Below, in pieces: positions 43,026 to 51,787 of a DNA stretch of 64,000 bases. The notes under the pieces were generated by a model. It made no database searches, was not told where the DNA came from, and saw only the letters and a program-made list of their open reading frames with translations. The stretch spans positions 1 to 64,000 of the forward strand of contig JANPIX010000017.1 in assembly GCA_031425195.1 (NCBI GenBank), given 5' to 3'. The stretch comes from JANPIX01 sp031425195 (lineage in GTDB: Bacteria > Pseudomonadota > Alphaproteobacteria > Rhodobacterales > Rhodobacteraceae). Every line of letters begins with the position of its first letter. Within the stretch, counting starts at the first letter, position 1. Made by a program: the position numbers and the translations under genes.

Positions 43026-43493
43026 ATGCCCGTCGAAATCGGACACCCCGCCCCCGACTTTACCCTGCCGCGCGATGGTGGCGAAACGGTCACCCTGTCA
43101 GCCATGCGCCCGGCCAAGGCGGTACTGTATTTCTATCCCAAGGACGACACCCCCGGCTGCACGACCGAGGCGCTTGATTTCACGGCCCACGCGGCGGAAT
43201 TTGCGGCGCTGGGGGCCACGGTCATCGGAATTTCCAAGGACAGCGTCAAGGCGCATGAAAAATTCGTGAAGAAACATCAGCTTGGCATCTCCCTTGTGTC
43301 CGACGAAACCGGAACCGCCTGCGAAGACTACGGCGTCTGGGTCGAAAAAAGCATGTATGGCAAAACCTATTTCGGCATCGAACGGGCCACGTTCCTGATC
43401 GACGGCGAAGGGCGCGTTGCAAAAGTCTGGCGCAAGGTCAAGGTCGATGGCCATGTGGCCGAGGTGATGGAAGCCGTCAAGGCGATGGCGTGA
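43026..43493 (+). CDS. bcp: Peroxiredoxin of the Bcp/PrxQ type
   Basis: A 155-aa thiol peroxidase that removes hydrogen peroxide and organic hydroperoxides. The peroxidatic Cys is in KDDTPGCTTEALDF. The neighbouring resolving Cys of two-Cys Bcp is not present five residues later. A cysteine in TGTACEDYGVW could resolve it instead, or it may be a one-Cys type. AAGGAG stands eight bases before the ATG at 43026, which decides the start over 43008. It overlaps the DUF455 gene by four bases. Confidence 0.92.
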   Translation: MPVEIGHPAPDFTLPRDGGETVTLSAMRPAKAVLYFYPKDDTPGCTTEALDFTAHAAEFAALGATVIGISKDSVKAHEKFVKKHQLGISLVSDETGTACEDYGVWVEKSMYGKTYFGIERATFLIDGEGRVAKVWRKVKVDGHVAEVMEAVKAMA

Positions 43494-44317
43494 CCCCGGC
43501 ACCGCTTGCCGAAAGTGCGGTTCGTGTTCTGACGACGGCCGACGGGCGGGCCAAAACGGCGCTGTCGCGAAAACTTGCCGCCGAATGGTTCGCGGCACGG
43601 GCGGCAGGCACCCCCGTGACGATCGGCACGGCCACACCGCACGACAACCCCTCCCGCCCCGACCGCCCTGAACTTCTGGCCCCCCGCGACGTGCCGCAGC
43701 GCAAGCCCGGTTCGGTTGCGGGCCGTCAGGCGCTTTTGCATGCCGTGGCGCATATCGAACTCAACGCCGTCGATCTGCACTGGGATGTGATCGCCCGGTT
43801 CACCCACCACCCCATGCCGATGGGATTCTATGATGACTGGGTCAAAGCCGCTGATGAGGAATCAAAGCATTTCAACCTGATCTGCGATTGTCTGGAAGCG
43901 ATGGACAGCCATTATGGCGCGCTGCCCGCCCACGCCGGCATGTGGCGTGCGGCACAGGACACGGCGGATGACCTGATGGGCAGGCTTGCCGCGGTGCCGA
44001 TGGTGCTGGAGGCGCGGGGCCTTGATGTGACGCCCGGCATGATCGACATCTTCCGCAAGGCAGGCGAAACCGCGGCCGTGGCCGCAATGACCGTGATCTA
44101 CGGCGAAGAGGTCAGCCACGTCGCCTATGGCTCCAAATGGTTCAACTGGCTGTGTGGTCAACGCGGCCTAGACCCGAAAGAGGCGTTTCACACCGCCGTG
44201 CGCACCTATTTCCACGGAACCCTGCGCCCGCCCTTCAACGAAGAAAAACGCGCCGAGGCCGGCCTGCCCCCCGATTTCTATTGGCCGCTGGCAAACGGTT
44301 CCAACACAATCCCGTGA
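43490..44317 (+). CDS. DUF455 ferritin-like protein
   Basis: A 275-aa protein of the DUF455 family, a ferritin-like di-iron fold. The metal-site pattern is visible as AHIELNAVDLHWDVI, DEESKHFNLICDCLEAMDSHYG and YGEEVSHVAYGSKWF, with Glu and His residues in each helix. The family is linked to tRNA hydroxylase MiaE by fold, but the reaction is unknown. It starts at a GTG overlapping the bcp stop in GTGA. Operon context with a peroxiredoxin suggests a redox role, by inference. Confidence 0.85.
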   Translation: MTPAPLAESAVRVLTTADGRAKTALSRKLAAEWFAARAAGTPVTIGTATPHDNPSRPDRPELLAPRDVPQRKPGSVAGRQALLHAVAHIELNAVDLHWDVIARFTHHPMPMGFYDDWVKAADEESKHFNLICDCLEAMDSHYGALPAHAGMWRAAQDTADDLMGRLAAVPMVLEARGLDVTPGMIDIFRKAGETAAVAAMTVIYGEEVSHVAYGSKWFNWLCGQRGLDPKEAFHTAVRTYFHGTLRPPFNEEKRAEAGLPPDFYWPLANGSNTIP

Positions 44318-44323
44318 TAATAG

Positions 44324-44396
44324 GCGGGAAACTGCCTACTTCCCGCGGAAAACGGCGGGTTGCGCCCCCCCGGGTTCAAAATTGTTGCGGGGGGGC
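44324..44396 (+). repeat. Two strong stem-loops in the gap before the M23 gene
   Basis: The first stem is GCGGGAA (44324-44330) with TTCCCGC (44340-44346). The second is GCCCCCCC (44364-44371) with GGGGGGGC (44389-44396). Neither is followed by a T run. They may end the bcp-DUF455 transcript or structure the leader of the M23 gene. Confidence 0.55.
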
Positions 44397-44513
44397 AGGC
44401 CGCTGGATAATCAATTGGCGGGGGACGGGTGGGCCTACTGGCGCGCCTTTGAAAATCTTTCGGTACAGGCTGCCACTGGCGGACGTCACCGACACGGGGA
44501 CTGAACAACCTTG

Positions 44514-45851
44514 ATGACACGGCTGCATCACCGCTTGAACACCATGCTGGAACGGTTTCTGCCTGAACAGCGCCTGTTCCTGAAATCCGACACCGACACG
44601 CGCTTCATCCGCCTGCGACCGCTGACACAGGCCTGCACACTCGCCGTTGGGGCCGTGCTGCTCAGCTGGACAATCATCGCCACGGCCATCCTGTTCATGG
44701 ATTCCATCGGCGCAGGCACCAGTCGTGATCAGGCACAGCGTCAGCAGATGATGTACGAAAAACGCCTGACCGCCCTGTCCACTGACCGCGATCAACGCGC
44801 GGATGAGGCGCTGCGCGCACAGGAACGCTTTAACCTCGCTCTGGCGCAGGTATCGGAAATGCAGGCCATGCTGCTTGCCTCCGAAGATCGCCGCAAGGAA
44901 CTGGAAACCGGGATCGAGGTGATCCAGAACACCCTGCGCCGCACCATCGAGGAACGCGACGAAGCCCGGACCGAGGCGGAGGCGGCGACAGTCGCCCTGT
45001 CACAGGAAACCGGAACCACCCGCACACCCGAAGGCCGCGCCAAGGATGCCCTTGCCACCCTTGAAATCATGAGCGGCGCACTGGGTGCCACGGCCCGCGA
45101 ACGCGACGACATGGTCATCGTCGCGCAAAAGGCCGAAGCCGAAACCGACGCCATCGCCTTTGCGAAAAAGGAACTCGAACTGCGCAACGACGCGATCTTT
45201 GCCAAACTGGAAGAGGCGGTCACCGTGTCGATGGAACCTCTCGACAAGATGTTCCGCGAGGCGGGCATGTCGCCCGATGATCTTCTGGATCAGGTCCGCA
45301 AGGGCTATTCCGGTCAGGGCGGCCCGCTCACCCCGATCAGTGCCTCCACCAGCGGCATGTCCCTGTCCCCGGACGAGATTCGCGCCAATGCCATCCTGAC
45401 CGGCCTTGACCACATGAACCTTTACCGCATCGCGGCCACCAAGGCCCCCTTCGCGATGCCCGTGCTTGACGCCTTCCGCTATACCTCCGGCTTTGGCTAC
45501 CGTCAGGATCCAAAGGGCGCCGGACGCCGAATGCACGAAGGCACCGATTTTGCCGCCGCCTACGGCACGCCTATTCACGCAACAGGCGACGGTGTTGTCA
45601 TTCAGGCGGGCTGGGACAGCGGTTATGGCCGCGCCATCCAGATCCGGCATGATTTCGGCATTGTCACCCGCTATGGCCATCTGTCAGAAATTGGTGTCAA
45701 AGTCGGACAAAGGGTATCGCGCGGTGACCAGATCGGTGATATGGGAAACTCAGGCCGGTCGACGGGCACGCATCTTCACTATGAAGTGCTGATCGGGGGC
45801 TCCCCGGTAAATCCGATGAACTTCATCAAGGCAGGCAAAGATGTTTTCTAA
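44514..45851 (+). CDS. M23-family peptidoglycan endopeptidase with coiled coil
   Basis: A 445-aa inner-membrane protein. It has a membrane anchor (LAVGAVLLSWTIIATAILFM, about 45-65), a long coiled-coil region (about 85-270) and a C-terminal M23/LytM domain. The zinc motif pair is HEGTDFAAAYGTPI and GTHLHYEVLIGG. It probably cuts peptide cross-links in peptidoglycan. The ATG at 44514 is used; a TTG directly before it is possible. It overlaps the bactofilin gene by 11 bases, so the two are coupled. M23 and bactofilin neighbours are a recurrent pair, and bactofilins are known to localise cell-wall enzymes. Confidence 0.9.
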   Translation: MTRLHHRLNTMLERFLPEQRLFLKSDTDTRFIRLRPLTQACTLAVGAVLLSWTIIATAILFMDSIGAGTSRDQAQRQQMMYEKRLTALSTDRDQRADEALRAQERFNLALAQVSEMQAMLLASEDRRKELETGIEVIQNTLRRTIEERDEARTEAEAATVALSQETGTTRTPEGRAKDALATLEIMSGALGATARERDDMVIVAQKAEAETDAIAFAKKELELRNDAIFAKLEEAVTVSMEPLDKMFREAGMSPDDLLDQVRKGYSGQGGPLTPISASTSGMSLSPDEIRANAILTGLDHMNLYRIAATKAPFAMPVLDAFRYTSGFGYRQDPKGAGRRMHEGTDFAAAYGTPIHATGDGVVIQAGWDSGYGRAIQIRHDFGIVTRYGHLSEIGVKVGQRVSRGDQIGDMGNSGRSTGTHLHYEVLIGGSPVNPMNFIKAGKDVF

Positions 45852-46365
45852 AAGCAGAATCAACGAACCCGGCCCCAAGGCCGAAGTGGAGAAGCCCCGC
45901 ATGCCGGACATGCCTGCCAGCAAGCCCTCGATGGATTTTGCCCCGAATGCGCCCAAGGTCAAGGCAGGCGCATCCGTGCTGTCGTCAGACTTGACCGTGG
46001 TCGGCAATCTGCGCACCACCGGCGACATTCAGGTTGAAGGCACGGTCGAAGGCGACATTCGCGCCCACCTTCTGACTGTCGGCGAAAGTGCGACGATCCG
46101 CGGGGAAATCGTGGCAGATGATATCGTGGTGAATGGTCGCGTGATCGGCCGTGTGCGCGGCCTCAAGGTCCGCCTCACCTCCACCGCCCGTGTCGAAGGT
46201 GACATCATCCACAAGACCATTGCCATCGAAAGCGGTGCGCATTTCGAAGGCTCGGTCCAGCGTCAGGAAGACCCGCTTGCCGGCGGCGAAACCAAGGCTC
46301 TGCCACTTCTTGCCAGCCGCGCCGCCGCTGTGGCCGCCGCTGCTGCGGATGCCGCCAAGGAATAG
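45841..46365 (+). CDS. bacA: Bactofilin
   Basis: A 174-aa cytoskeletal polymer protein. A beta-helix bactofilin core runs through about residues 40-140: SVLSSDLTVVGNLRTTGDIQVEGTVEGDI, then GESATIRGEIVADDIVVNGRVIGRVRGLKVRL and ARVEGDIIHKTIAIESGAHFEGSV. Disordered N- and C-terminal tails flank it. It has no nucleotide site and assembles spontaneously. It is coupled to the M23 endopeptidase upstream, which it may place at the membrane. It ends before a clear terminator at 46391. Confidence 0.93.
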   Translation: MFSKSRINEPGPKAEVEKPRMPDMPASKPSMDFAPNAPKVKAGASVLSSDLTVVGNLRTTGDIQVEGTVEGDIRAHLLTVGESATIRGEIVADDIVVNGRVIGRVRGLKVRLTSTARVEGDIIHKTIAIESGAHFEGSVQRQEDPLAGGETKALPLLASRAAAVAAAAADAAKE

Positions 46366-46390
46366 TCAGACTTCGCAAAGGCTCAAACAG

Positions 46391-46421
46391 GCGCAAGGGG
46401 CAACCCTTGCGCTTTTCTTTT
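46391..46421 (+). terminator. Rho-independent terminator after bactofilin
   Basis: GCGCAAGGG (46391-46399) and CCCTTGCGC (46404-46412) form a nine-bp stem with a short GCAA loop, followed by TTTTCTTTT. Confidence 0.9.
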
Positions 46422-46964
46422 GTCATGTTTCCAGCCGCATTACATAGCGTCGTTAACTGTTCGTTGACTTTCTACCCCCTGAAATGTTGCTAACATGCCT
46501 AAATATGTCTCTTGATCGCGAAGCTGCGATAAATATTTGTGCAATTGGGGGGTGGTACCGAGTTTGTGGTTTTGTGAAGTGGTGTGTGTAAATGGTGGGT
46601 AAAAATAATGCGCGGGTCATGGCTTCAACCGCACTTGTGCTGTTCATGACCCCGCCCGGGTTCGCTTGGCACGGCCTCGGTCGCGGAGCAGTTTGGCTTA
46701 CCACCTTCTGGGGCTCTGTTTTGATGGGCTCACCTCGATCATCAAAGCATGACCGCTGCCGTCCCAATGCGGGTTAGTGCCGCCGACGGGGCAAAGGGCC
46801 TCGACATTGCCAGCCTCGGCGAAAAGGCCAATAATTTGGATATTTAACAGCGTCGGGTTCCTTCAGGCGGCCCCACCTATGCGTTTTTCCGGGATTTCGC
46901 CCGCTCCGCGCACCTACAATAACCGGCGGACCGTTCCTGCCAACTTGGTCAGGTAAAGATTTTA
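46422..46964. other. Low-conservation intergenic stretch with a decayed gene fragment
   Basis: This 543-base gap is less GC-rich than its neighbours at its start (TTAACTGTTCGTTGACTTTC and an AT-rich core to about 46620). It holds the possible amtB remnant at 46592-46777 and, near its end, an AGGTAAAG before the orphan gene. I see no tRNA, repeat or insertion sequence. Confidence 0.5.
46592..46777 (+). pseudogene. Possible remnant of an ammonium transporter gene (amtB)
   Basis: A 61-codon open frame encodes MASTALVLFMTPPGFA, which closely resembles the N-terminal helix of AmtB (pattern STALVLFMTPPGLA). The next residues, WHGLGRGAVWLTTF, depart from the expected FFYGGLVR, consistent with a small deletion and loss of the rest of the gene. 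No further AmtB motifs follow. It may be a chance similarity, but the 15-residue match with the right polarity and position makes a decayed copy the better reading. Confidence 0.45.
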
Positions 46965-47861
46965 ATGCTTACTCGCAGACAAAACGGCACGCTAAGCGTC
47001 CGCCAACCGCTGGCACTCATTCTGACGATCCTGCTGAACGAGATTATTAATGGCGCACAGCAACGCAGGCTCACCGCCTCTGTAGGTGAAGCCAAGGTTG
47101 TTCTGGACGTCAGCAACCGCCAATTGGTTCGCGTGTTTAGTGTGGTACCAGCTGACCTGTGTGAGCATGACACCACTTTGATCGCCACACGCGACGATGT
47201 CACATTGGGCACCCAGCTTCTCCAGTTGGGAAGCCTGTTTGCCGGGCTGGCCGCAGGGTCAGGCCCAATGACGGTATCGGCAGTCCCGATTCCGCTTCGC
47301 TATTCGGCCAAGCTAAAGGGTTTTTCAAAGCGCGAACTGGTCTCGGCTATTCGCGTTGTGACGGAAGCTGCTACTCTGCGGCCGCAAGCTGCGGTACCCT
47401 CGAAAATCATTCTGAAACCGGCACAAGCTGCATTTTCGGCTGACCCCGTGCCTGTGCTTCCGGCTGTTGCCCTTGATGTGGCCCTGCCCGCAATAATCGC
47501 TCCCGAAAGTCCTGCCACCGCACCGGTCGATGACGACGCCGTCGATACCCGCTTTTTCGATCTTTTCGCCGCGAAAAGTGAGGCTGCAGTGATCGTCGAT
47601 CTGGACGGCAACATCCTGCAAACCGCCAGCAACTGGGAAATGCTGGAAACCCTGTGCGTCAGCATTGTCGGCGACATGGTGAAATGGGTCAGTGCCACCG
47701 CGCGCCTGATGTCACGGCGGCAATGCAGAATGCAGGCGAACAGGTCTGTCGAACGGTTGCTGCGCATGATGAGGGTCGACCGCAATGCCGTGACGATCCT
47801 GGTGCTTCAGGCTGCAATGACGGGCCGGGTGTTCTCGGCAGTTAGTGCGCTAGGCGCCTGA
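46965..47861 (+). CDS. Orphan protein, no recognised family
   Basis: A 298-aa open frame between bactofilin and prfB. The N-terminal third has short hydrophobic helices (LALILTILLNEIIN). The middle is proline- and alanine-rich and probably disordered (about 150-190). The C-terminal third, FFDLFAAKSEAAVIVDLDGNILQTASNWEML, loosely resembles a Roadblock/LC7 fold, which is a weak impression. An AGGTAAAG precedes the ATG. The lack of a family and the position in a decayed patch leave open a recent acquisition or a fast-evolving gene. Confidence 0.5.
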   Translation: MLTRRQNGTLSVRQPLALILTILLNEIINGAQQRRLTASVGEAKVVLDVSNRQLVRVFSVVPADLCEHDTTLIATRDDVTLGTQLLQLGSLFAGLAAGSGPMTVSAVPIPLRYSAKLKGFSKRELVSAIRVVTEAATLRPQAAVPSKIILKPAQAAFSADPVPVLPAVALDVALPAIIAPESPATAPVDDDAVDTRFFDLFAAKSEAAVIVDLDGNILQTASNWEMLETLCVSIVGDMVKWVSATARLMSRRQCRMQANRSVERLLRMMRVDRNAVTILVLQAAMTGRVFSAVSALGA

Positions 47862-47876
47862 TCTCACCGATGGCCG

Positions 47877-49001
47877 CTATTCGGCCAGCGCCTCTGCCCG
47901 GCTTTTCCCGGCCACTTCCATGGCCAGCGTCGCCGCCATGAACCGGTCCAGATCGCCGTCAAGCACACCGGCGGTGTCGCTCGTTTCCACCTGTGTGCGC
48001 AGGTCTTTCACCATCTGGTAGGGTTGCAGCACATAAGACCGGATCTGGTTGCCCCACCCGGCATCGCCCTTGCTTTCATGCTGCGCGTTGATCGCCGCAT
48101 TCCGCTTGTCCAGTTCCACCTGATACAGCCGTGATTTCAACGCCGCCATGCAGTTCGCCCGGTTCTGGTGCTGCGATTTCTGCGACGAGGTGACCACGAT
48201 CCCGCTGGGAATATGGGTGATCCGCACGGCCGAGTCGGTTGTGTTGACGTGTTGCCCGCCCGCGCCCGACGACCGATAGGTGTCGATGCGGATGTCATTC
48301 GCAGGAATGTCGATCTCGATGTTTTCATCCACCACCGGATAAACCCAGACCGACGCGAATGACGTCTGCCGCTTGTCCGCCGATCCGAACGGACTGATCC
48401 GCACCAACCGGTGCACGCCCGATTCTGATTTCATCCAACCATAGGCGTTCAGCCCGCTGACCTTGTAAGCGGCTGATTTGATGCCGGTTTCCTCGCCCGC
48501 AGTTTCCGACTGCAGTTCAACCTTGTAGCCCTTCTTTTCCGCCCACCGCACATACATCCGCGCCAGCATCGACGCCCAGTCACAGCTTTCCGTGCCCCCC
48601 GCCCCGGCGTTGATCTCCAGGAACGTGTCGTTCCCATCGGCCTCGCCATCCAGCAGGGCCTCCAGCTCTTTCGCGGCGGCGACCTCGACCAAGGCGCGCA
48701 GCGCGTCTTCAGCCTCGCGCACGATTTCGGCGTCGCCTTCCGCTTCGCCCAGTTCGATCAGTTCCACATTGTCGCGCAGCCCGGTGTCGATCATCTTGTA
48801 GGTCGACAGCGCCTCGATCAGCCCCTGCCGGTTGCGCATCAGAACCTGCGCCTTGGCCGGGTCGTTCCACAGATCGGGCGCTTCCAGCAGCGCGTTGAAC
48901 TCTTCCATGCGGTGCGCGATGGTGCCCATGTCCATCCGCTGTTCCAGCAGGGACAGCGACTTGCGAATGGCATCAATATGGGTCTGTGTCTCGGCGCGCA
49001 T
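47877..49001 (-). CDS. prfB: Peptide chain release factor 2
   Basis: A 374-aa factor that reads UAA and UGA stops. Domain 3 has the GGQ catalytic motif SSGAGGQHVNTTDSAVRITH and the RF2 recognition motif RISPFGSADKRQTS (SPF). There is no internal stop or frameshift signal near codon 26, so the programmed +1 autoregulation of E. coli prfB is absent here. The start is the ATG at 49001 (MRAETQTHID); 17 more upstream codons look non-coding. The next gene upstream on the same strand, PBP1A, ends 128 bases away. Confidence 0.95.
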   Translation of the reverse strand: MRAETQTHIDAIRKSLSLLEQRMDMGTIAHRMEEFNALLEAPDLWNDPAKAQVLMRNRQGLIEALSTYKMIDTGLRDNVELIELGEAEGDAEIVREAEDALRALVEVAAAKELEALLDGEADGNDTFLEINAGAGGTESCDWASMLARMYVRWAEKKGYKVELQSETAGEETGIKSAAYKVSGLNAYGWMKSESGVHRLVRISPFGSADKRQTSFASVWVYPVVDENIEIDIPANDIRIDTYRSSGAGGQHVNTTDSAVRITHIPSGIVVTSSQKSQHQNRANCMAALKSRLYQVELDKRNAAINAQHESKGDAGWGNQIRSYVLQPYQMVKDLRTQVETSDTAGVLDGDLDRFMAATLAMEVAGKSRAEALAE

Positions 49002-49128
49002 CGGACCTGTCCTTGGTCGGTGGATAACGGGGTCGGTCAGGGCCGGGGTCATGTGAACCGAACCCGATCCTGTTCAGACGCGGGAAATAGCCATTTGCAC
49101 CCGGCAGGGCAAGGGCAGCGAAACGGGG

Positions 49129-51690
49129 TCAGTAAAGCCCGCCAGAACTCAGCGTGCCAAGGTTGGCCTTGCCGGGCACCACGGCGGTTTCACCGGTTGA
49201 CGTGGTGACGGTGGATGCGCCGTCACCGCCTTCGCCATAGGCGAACAAGGGCAGGTTTTCCCCCATCGCAAAACCGCCATCGACCATTGCGCCAAGGCCA
49301 AAGATCGGGTCTTCGCCTTCGCGGAAATACTCGGCAACCACATTGTCCCCGCTGGCATCATCCGGCAGCCGCCCCCCGGAAAAACGGTCGATCTTGATGA
49401 AATACCCGCCCGGCGGCACACGGAACTTGCCGCCGCCGTATTTCTGGATCGCGGTCTTCATGAACGCCTCGAACACCGGGCCGCACAGCCCCCCGCCCGA
49501 CGCCCCGCTGCCAAGCGTGCGCGGCTGGTCATACCCGATATAACACCCCGCCGCGATGTTGCTGGTATAACCGATGAACCACACATCCTTGGCCTCGTTC
49601 GTGGTCCCGGTCTTGCCCGCCACCGGCACCGGCAGGTTGATGCCACGTCCCGTGCCGCGCTGCACCACACCTTCCAGCATCGACGTCAACTGATAGGCGG
49701 TGATCGGGTCCATCACCTGTTCGCGTTTCGAAATGATCACAGGGGCCATGCCCGGATCAAGGCTCGCCAACTGGCAATCCTCGCAGATGCGCTGATCATG
49801 GCGGTAGATGGTTTTGCCAAAGCGGTCCTGCACCCTGTCAACCAGCGTCGGCTCCACCCGCTCGCCACCATTGGCGAACATCGAATAGGCGGCCACCATC
49901 TTGAACAGCGTCGTTTCCTGCGCGCCAAGAGCGTTGGCGAGAAACGGCTTCATCGTGTCATAAACGCCAAACCGCTCGGCATAACCTGCCACAGTCTGCA
50001 TCCCGATTTCCTCGGCAATCCGCACGGTCATCAGGTTGCGCGACTGTTCGATCCCGGTGCGAAGTGGGGCTGGCCCGTAAAACTTGTTCGACGCGTTCTT
50101 CGGCGTCCACAGGCCCTGCGGCGTATCCACCTCGATGGGCGCGTCGATCACGATGGTGGCCGGGGTAAACCCGCTGTCCAGTGCCGCCGCATAGACGAAC
50201 GGCTTGAAGCTCGATCCCGGTTGGCGCGTCGCCTGCGTGGTGCGGTTGAACACTGAATCCTGATAGGAAAACCCGCCCTGCATGGCCAGAACGCGCCCCG
50301 AAAACACATCCATCGCCATGAAGGCACCCTGCACTTCGGGCACCTGCCGCAGGGTCCAGCGGATGAAACTGCCATCCTCGTCGCTGGTCATTTCGCGGAC
50401 CATGACCACATCACCCACCGACACAAGGTCACCCGCCGTCCGCGCCTTTGGTCCCAGCCCGCCATCGGCGAGCTTCTTGCGCGCCCAGGTCACATCTTCG
50501 GCGGGGATGAAATGCCCGTCTTCATCCTCGGGCACGCCCTCGATGCCGATCCGGGCGCTGCTGTCGCCAAGGTCCAGCACCACGGCGGCACGCCAGCCCT
50601 TCACGTCGCGCGGCAGGTCCTTCACATCGGCCAGCGCCCCACGCCACGCTGTCTCATCCCCCAGCAACTCGGGCGGCAATGTCTTGCCCGTGCCGCGCCA
50701 CACGCCCCGGTCACGGTCGAACTTTTCCAGCCCTTGCTGCATCGCGATGGCGGCTGCGGCCTGCAGATCGGGGTCGACGGTGGCCCGGATGGTCAGGCCG
50801 CCGGTAAAAAATTCTTCCTGCCCGAACGTCCCCGAAAGCTGTCGGCGGATTTCGTCGGTAAAATAGTCGCGCGGCGGCAGGCTGGCGCGAAACGCGGGGA
50901 AGTCGCCGTTCTGCACGGTCAAAAGCGGCTTTGCCGCCTCGGCTTTGGCGACTTCGGCGGTGATGTAGCCATCCTCGGCCATCCGCCCCAGAACATAGGC
51001 CCGCCGCTCGATCGCCACATCCTTGTCCGTCACCGGGTGCAGGTCCGAAGGCTTTTTCGGCAGCGCGGCAAGATAGGCCGCCTCACCGGGCGAAAGATCG
51101 CGCAGCGGCTTGTTGAAATAGGTCTGCGCCGCCGCCGCCACGCCATAGGAGTTCTGCCCAAGAAAAATCTCGTTCAGATACAGTTCCAGAATCTTTTCCT
51201 TGCTCAGCGCGCCCTCGATCCGGCTTGCCAGAACGATTTCCTTGATCTTGCGCTCCACCGAACGGTCGCCCGACAACAGGAAGTTCTTCATCACCTGCTG
51301 CGTGATGGTCGATGCGCCCCGCACGTTGGTTCCGCGCGACACGATCGCATCGCGGAACGCGGCAATCATGCTTGTGACGTCATAGCCGCCATGGGTATAA
51401 AAATGCTTGTCCTCGGCACTGACGAAGGCCTGTTTCACCAGATCGGGAATATCCTCGGCCGGCACGAACAGGCGCCGTTCCTCGGCAAATTCGTCGATCA
51501 TCTGGCCTTCGCCGCTGTAAATCCGGCTGATCGTGGGCGGAGTATATTGCGCCAGACTTTCATAGCTCGGCAGATCGCGCGCATAGATATAGAACACGGC
51601 CCCCGCGCTCAGCGCCGCAAAAAGGATGCCCAGCGTCAGACTGGTGAACAGGCCGCCAAAGAAGGATCCGACAAACCGTGTCACGCGCAT
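49129..51690 (-). CDS. mrcA: Penicillin-binding protein 1A
   Basis: An 853-aa bifunctional peptidoglycan synthase. It has a membrane anchor (about 15-40) and a GT51 glycosyltransferase domain with AFVSAEDKHFYTHGGYD and RGASTITQQVMKNFLLS. An OB-like insertion follows, then a transpeptidase domain with the SxxK motif PGSSFKPFVYAAAL, the SRN motif QSRNLMTVRIAEE and the KTG motif AGKTGTTNEAKDVWFIGY. The catalytic Ser is in SSFK. It lies in the same direction as the amidase gene upstream, with a gap of 97 bases, so it may have its own promoter or share one. Confidence 0.95.
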   Translation of the reverse strand: MRVTRFVGSFFGGLFTSLTLGILFAALSAGAVFYIYARDLPSYESLAQYTPPTISRIYSGEGQMIDEFAEERRLFVPAEDIPDLVKQAFVSAEDKHFYTHGGYDVTSMIAAFRDAIVSRGTNVRGASTITQQVMKNFLLSGDRSVERKIKEIVLASRIEGALSKEKILELYLNEIFLGQNSYGVAAAAQTYFNKPLRDLSPGEAAYLAALPKKPSDLHPVTDKDVAIERRAYVLGRMAEDGYITAEVAKAEAAKPLLTVQNGDFPAFRASLPPRDYFTDEIRRQLSGTFGQEEFFTGGLTIRATVDPDLQAAAAIAMQQGLEKFDRDRGVWRGTGKTLPPELLGDETAWRGALADVKDLPRDVKGWRAAVVLDLGDSSARIGIEGVPEDEDGHFIPAEDVTWARKKLADGGLGPKARTAGDLVSVGDVVMVREMTSDEDGSFIRWTLRQVPEVQGAFMAMDVFSGRVLAMQGGFSYQDSVFNRTTQATRQPGSSFKPFVYAAALDSGFTPATIVIDAPIEVDTPQGLWTPKNASNKFYGPAPLRTGIEQSRNLMTVRIAEEIGMQTVAGYAERFGVYDTMKPFLANALGAQETTLFKMVAAYSMFANGGERVEPTLVDRVQDRFGKTIYRHDQRICEDCQLASLDPGMAPVIISKREQVMDPITAYQLTSMLEGVVQRGTGRGINLPVPVAGKTGTTNEAKDVWFIGYTSNIAAGCYIGYDQPRTLGSGASGGGLCGPVFEAFMKTAIQKYGGGKFRVPPGGYFIKIDRFSGGRLPDDASGDNVVAEYFREGEDPIFGLGAMVDGGFAMGENLPLFAYGEGGDGASTVTTSTGETAVVPGKANLGTLSSGGLY

Positions 51691-51787
51691 TTCCTCATGT
51701 CCGGGCCTTTCCTATACCGCGCTTGCCCGCCAAGGTCAAAACCAGACCCGCGCTGTTTCGCCGCCCTGATCCAGATGTGATCGTGGC

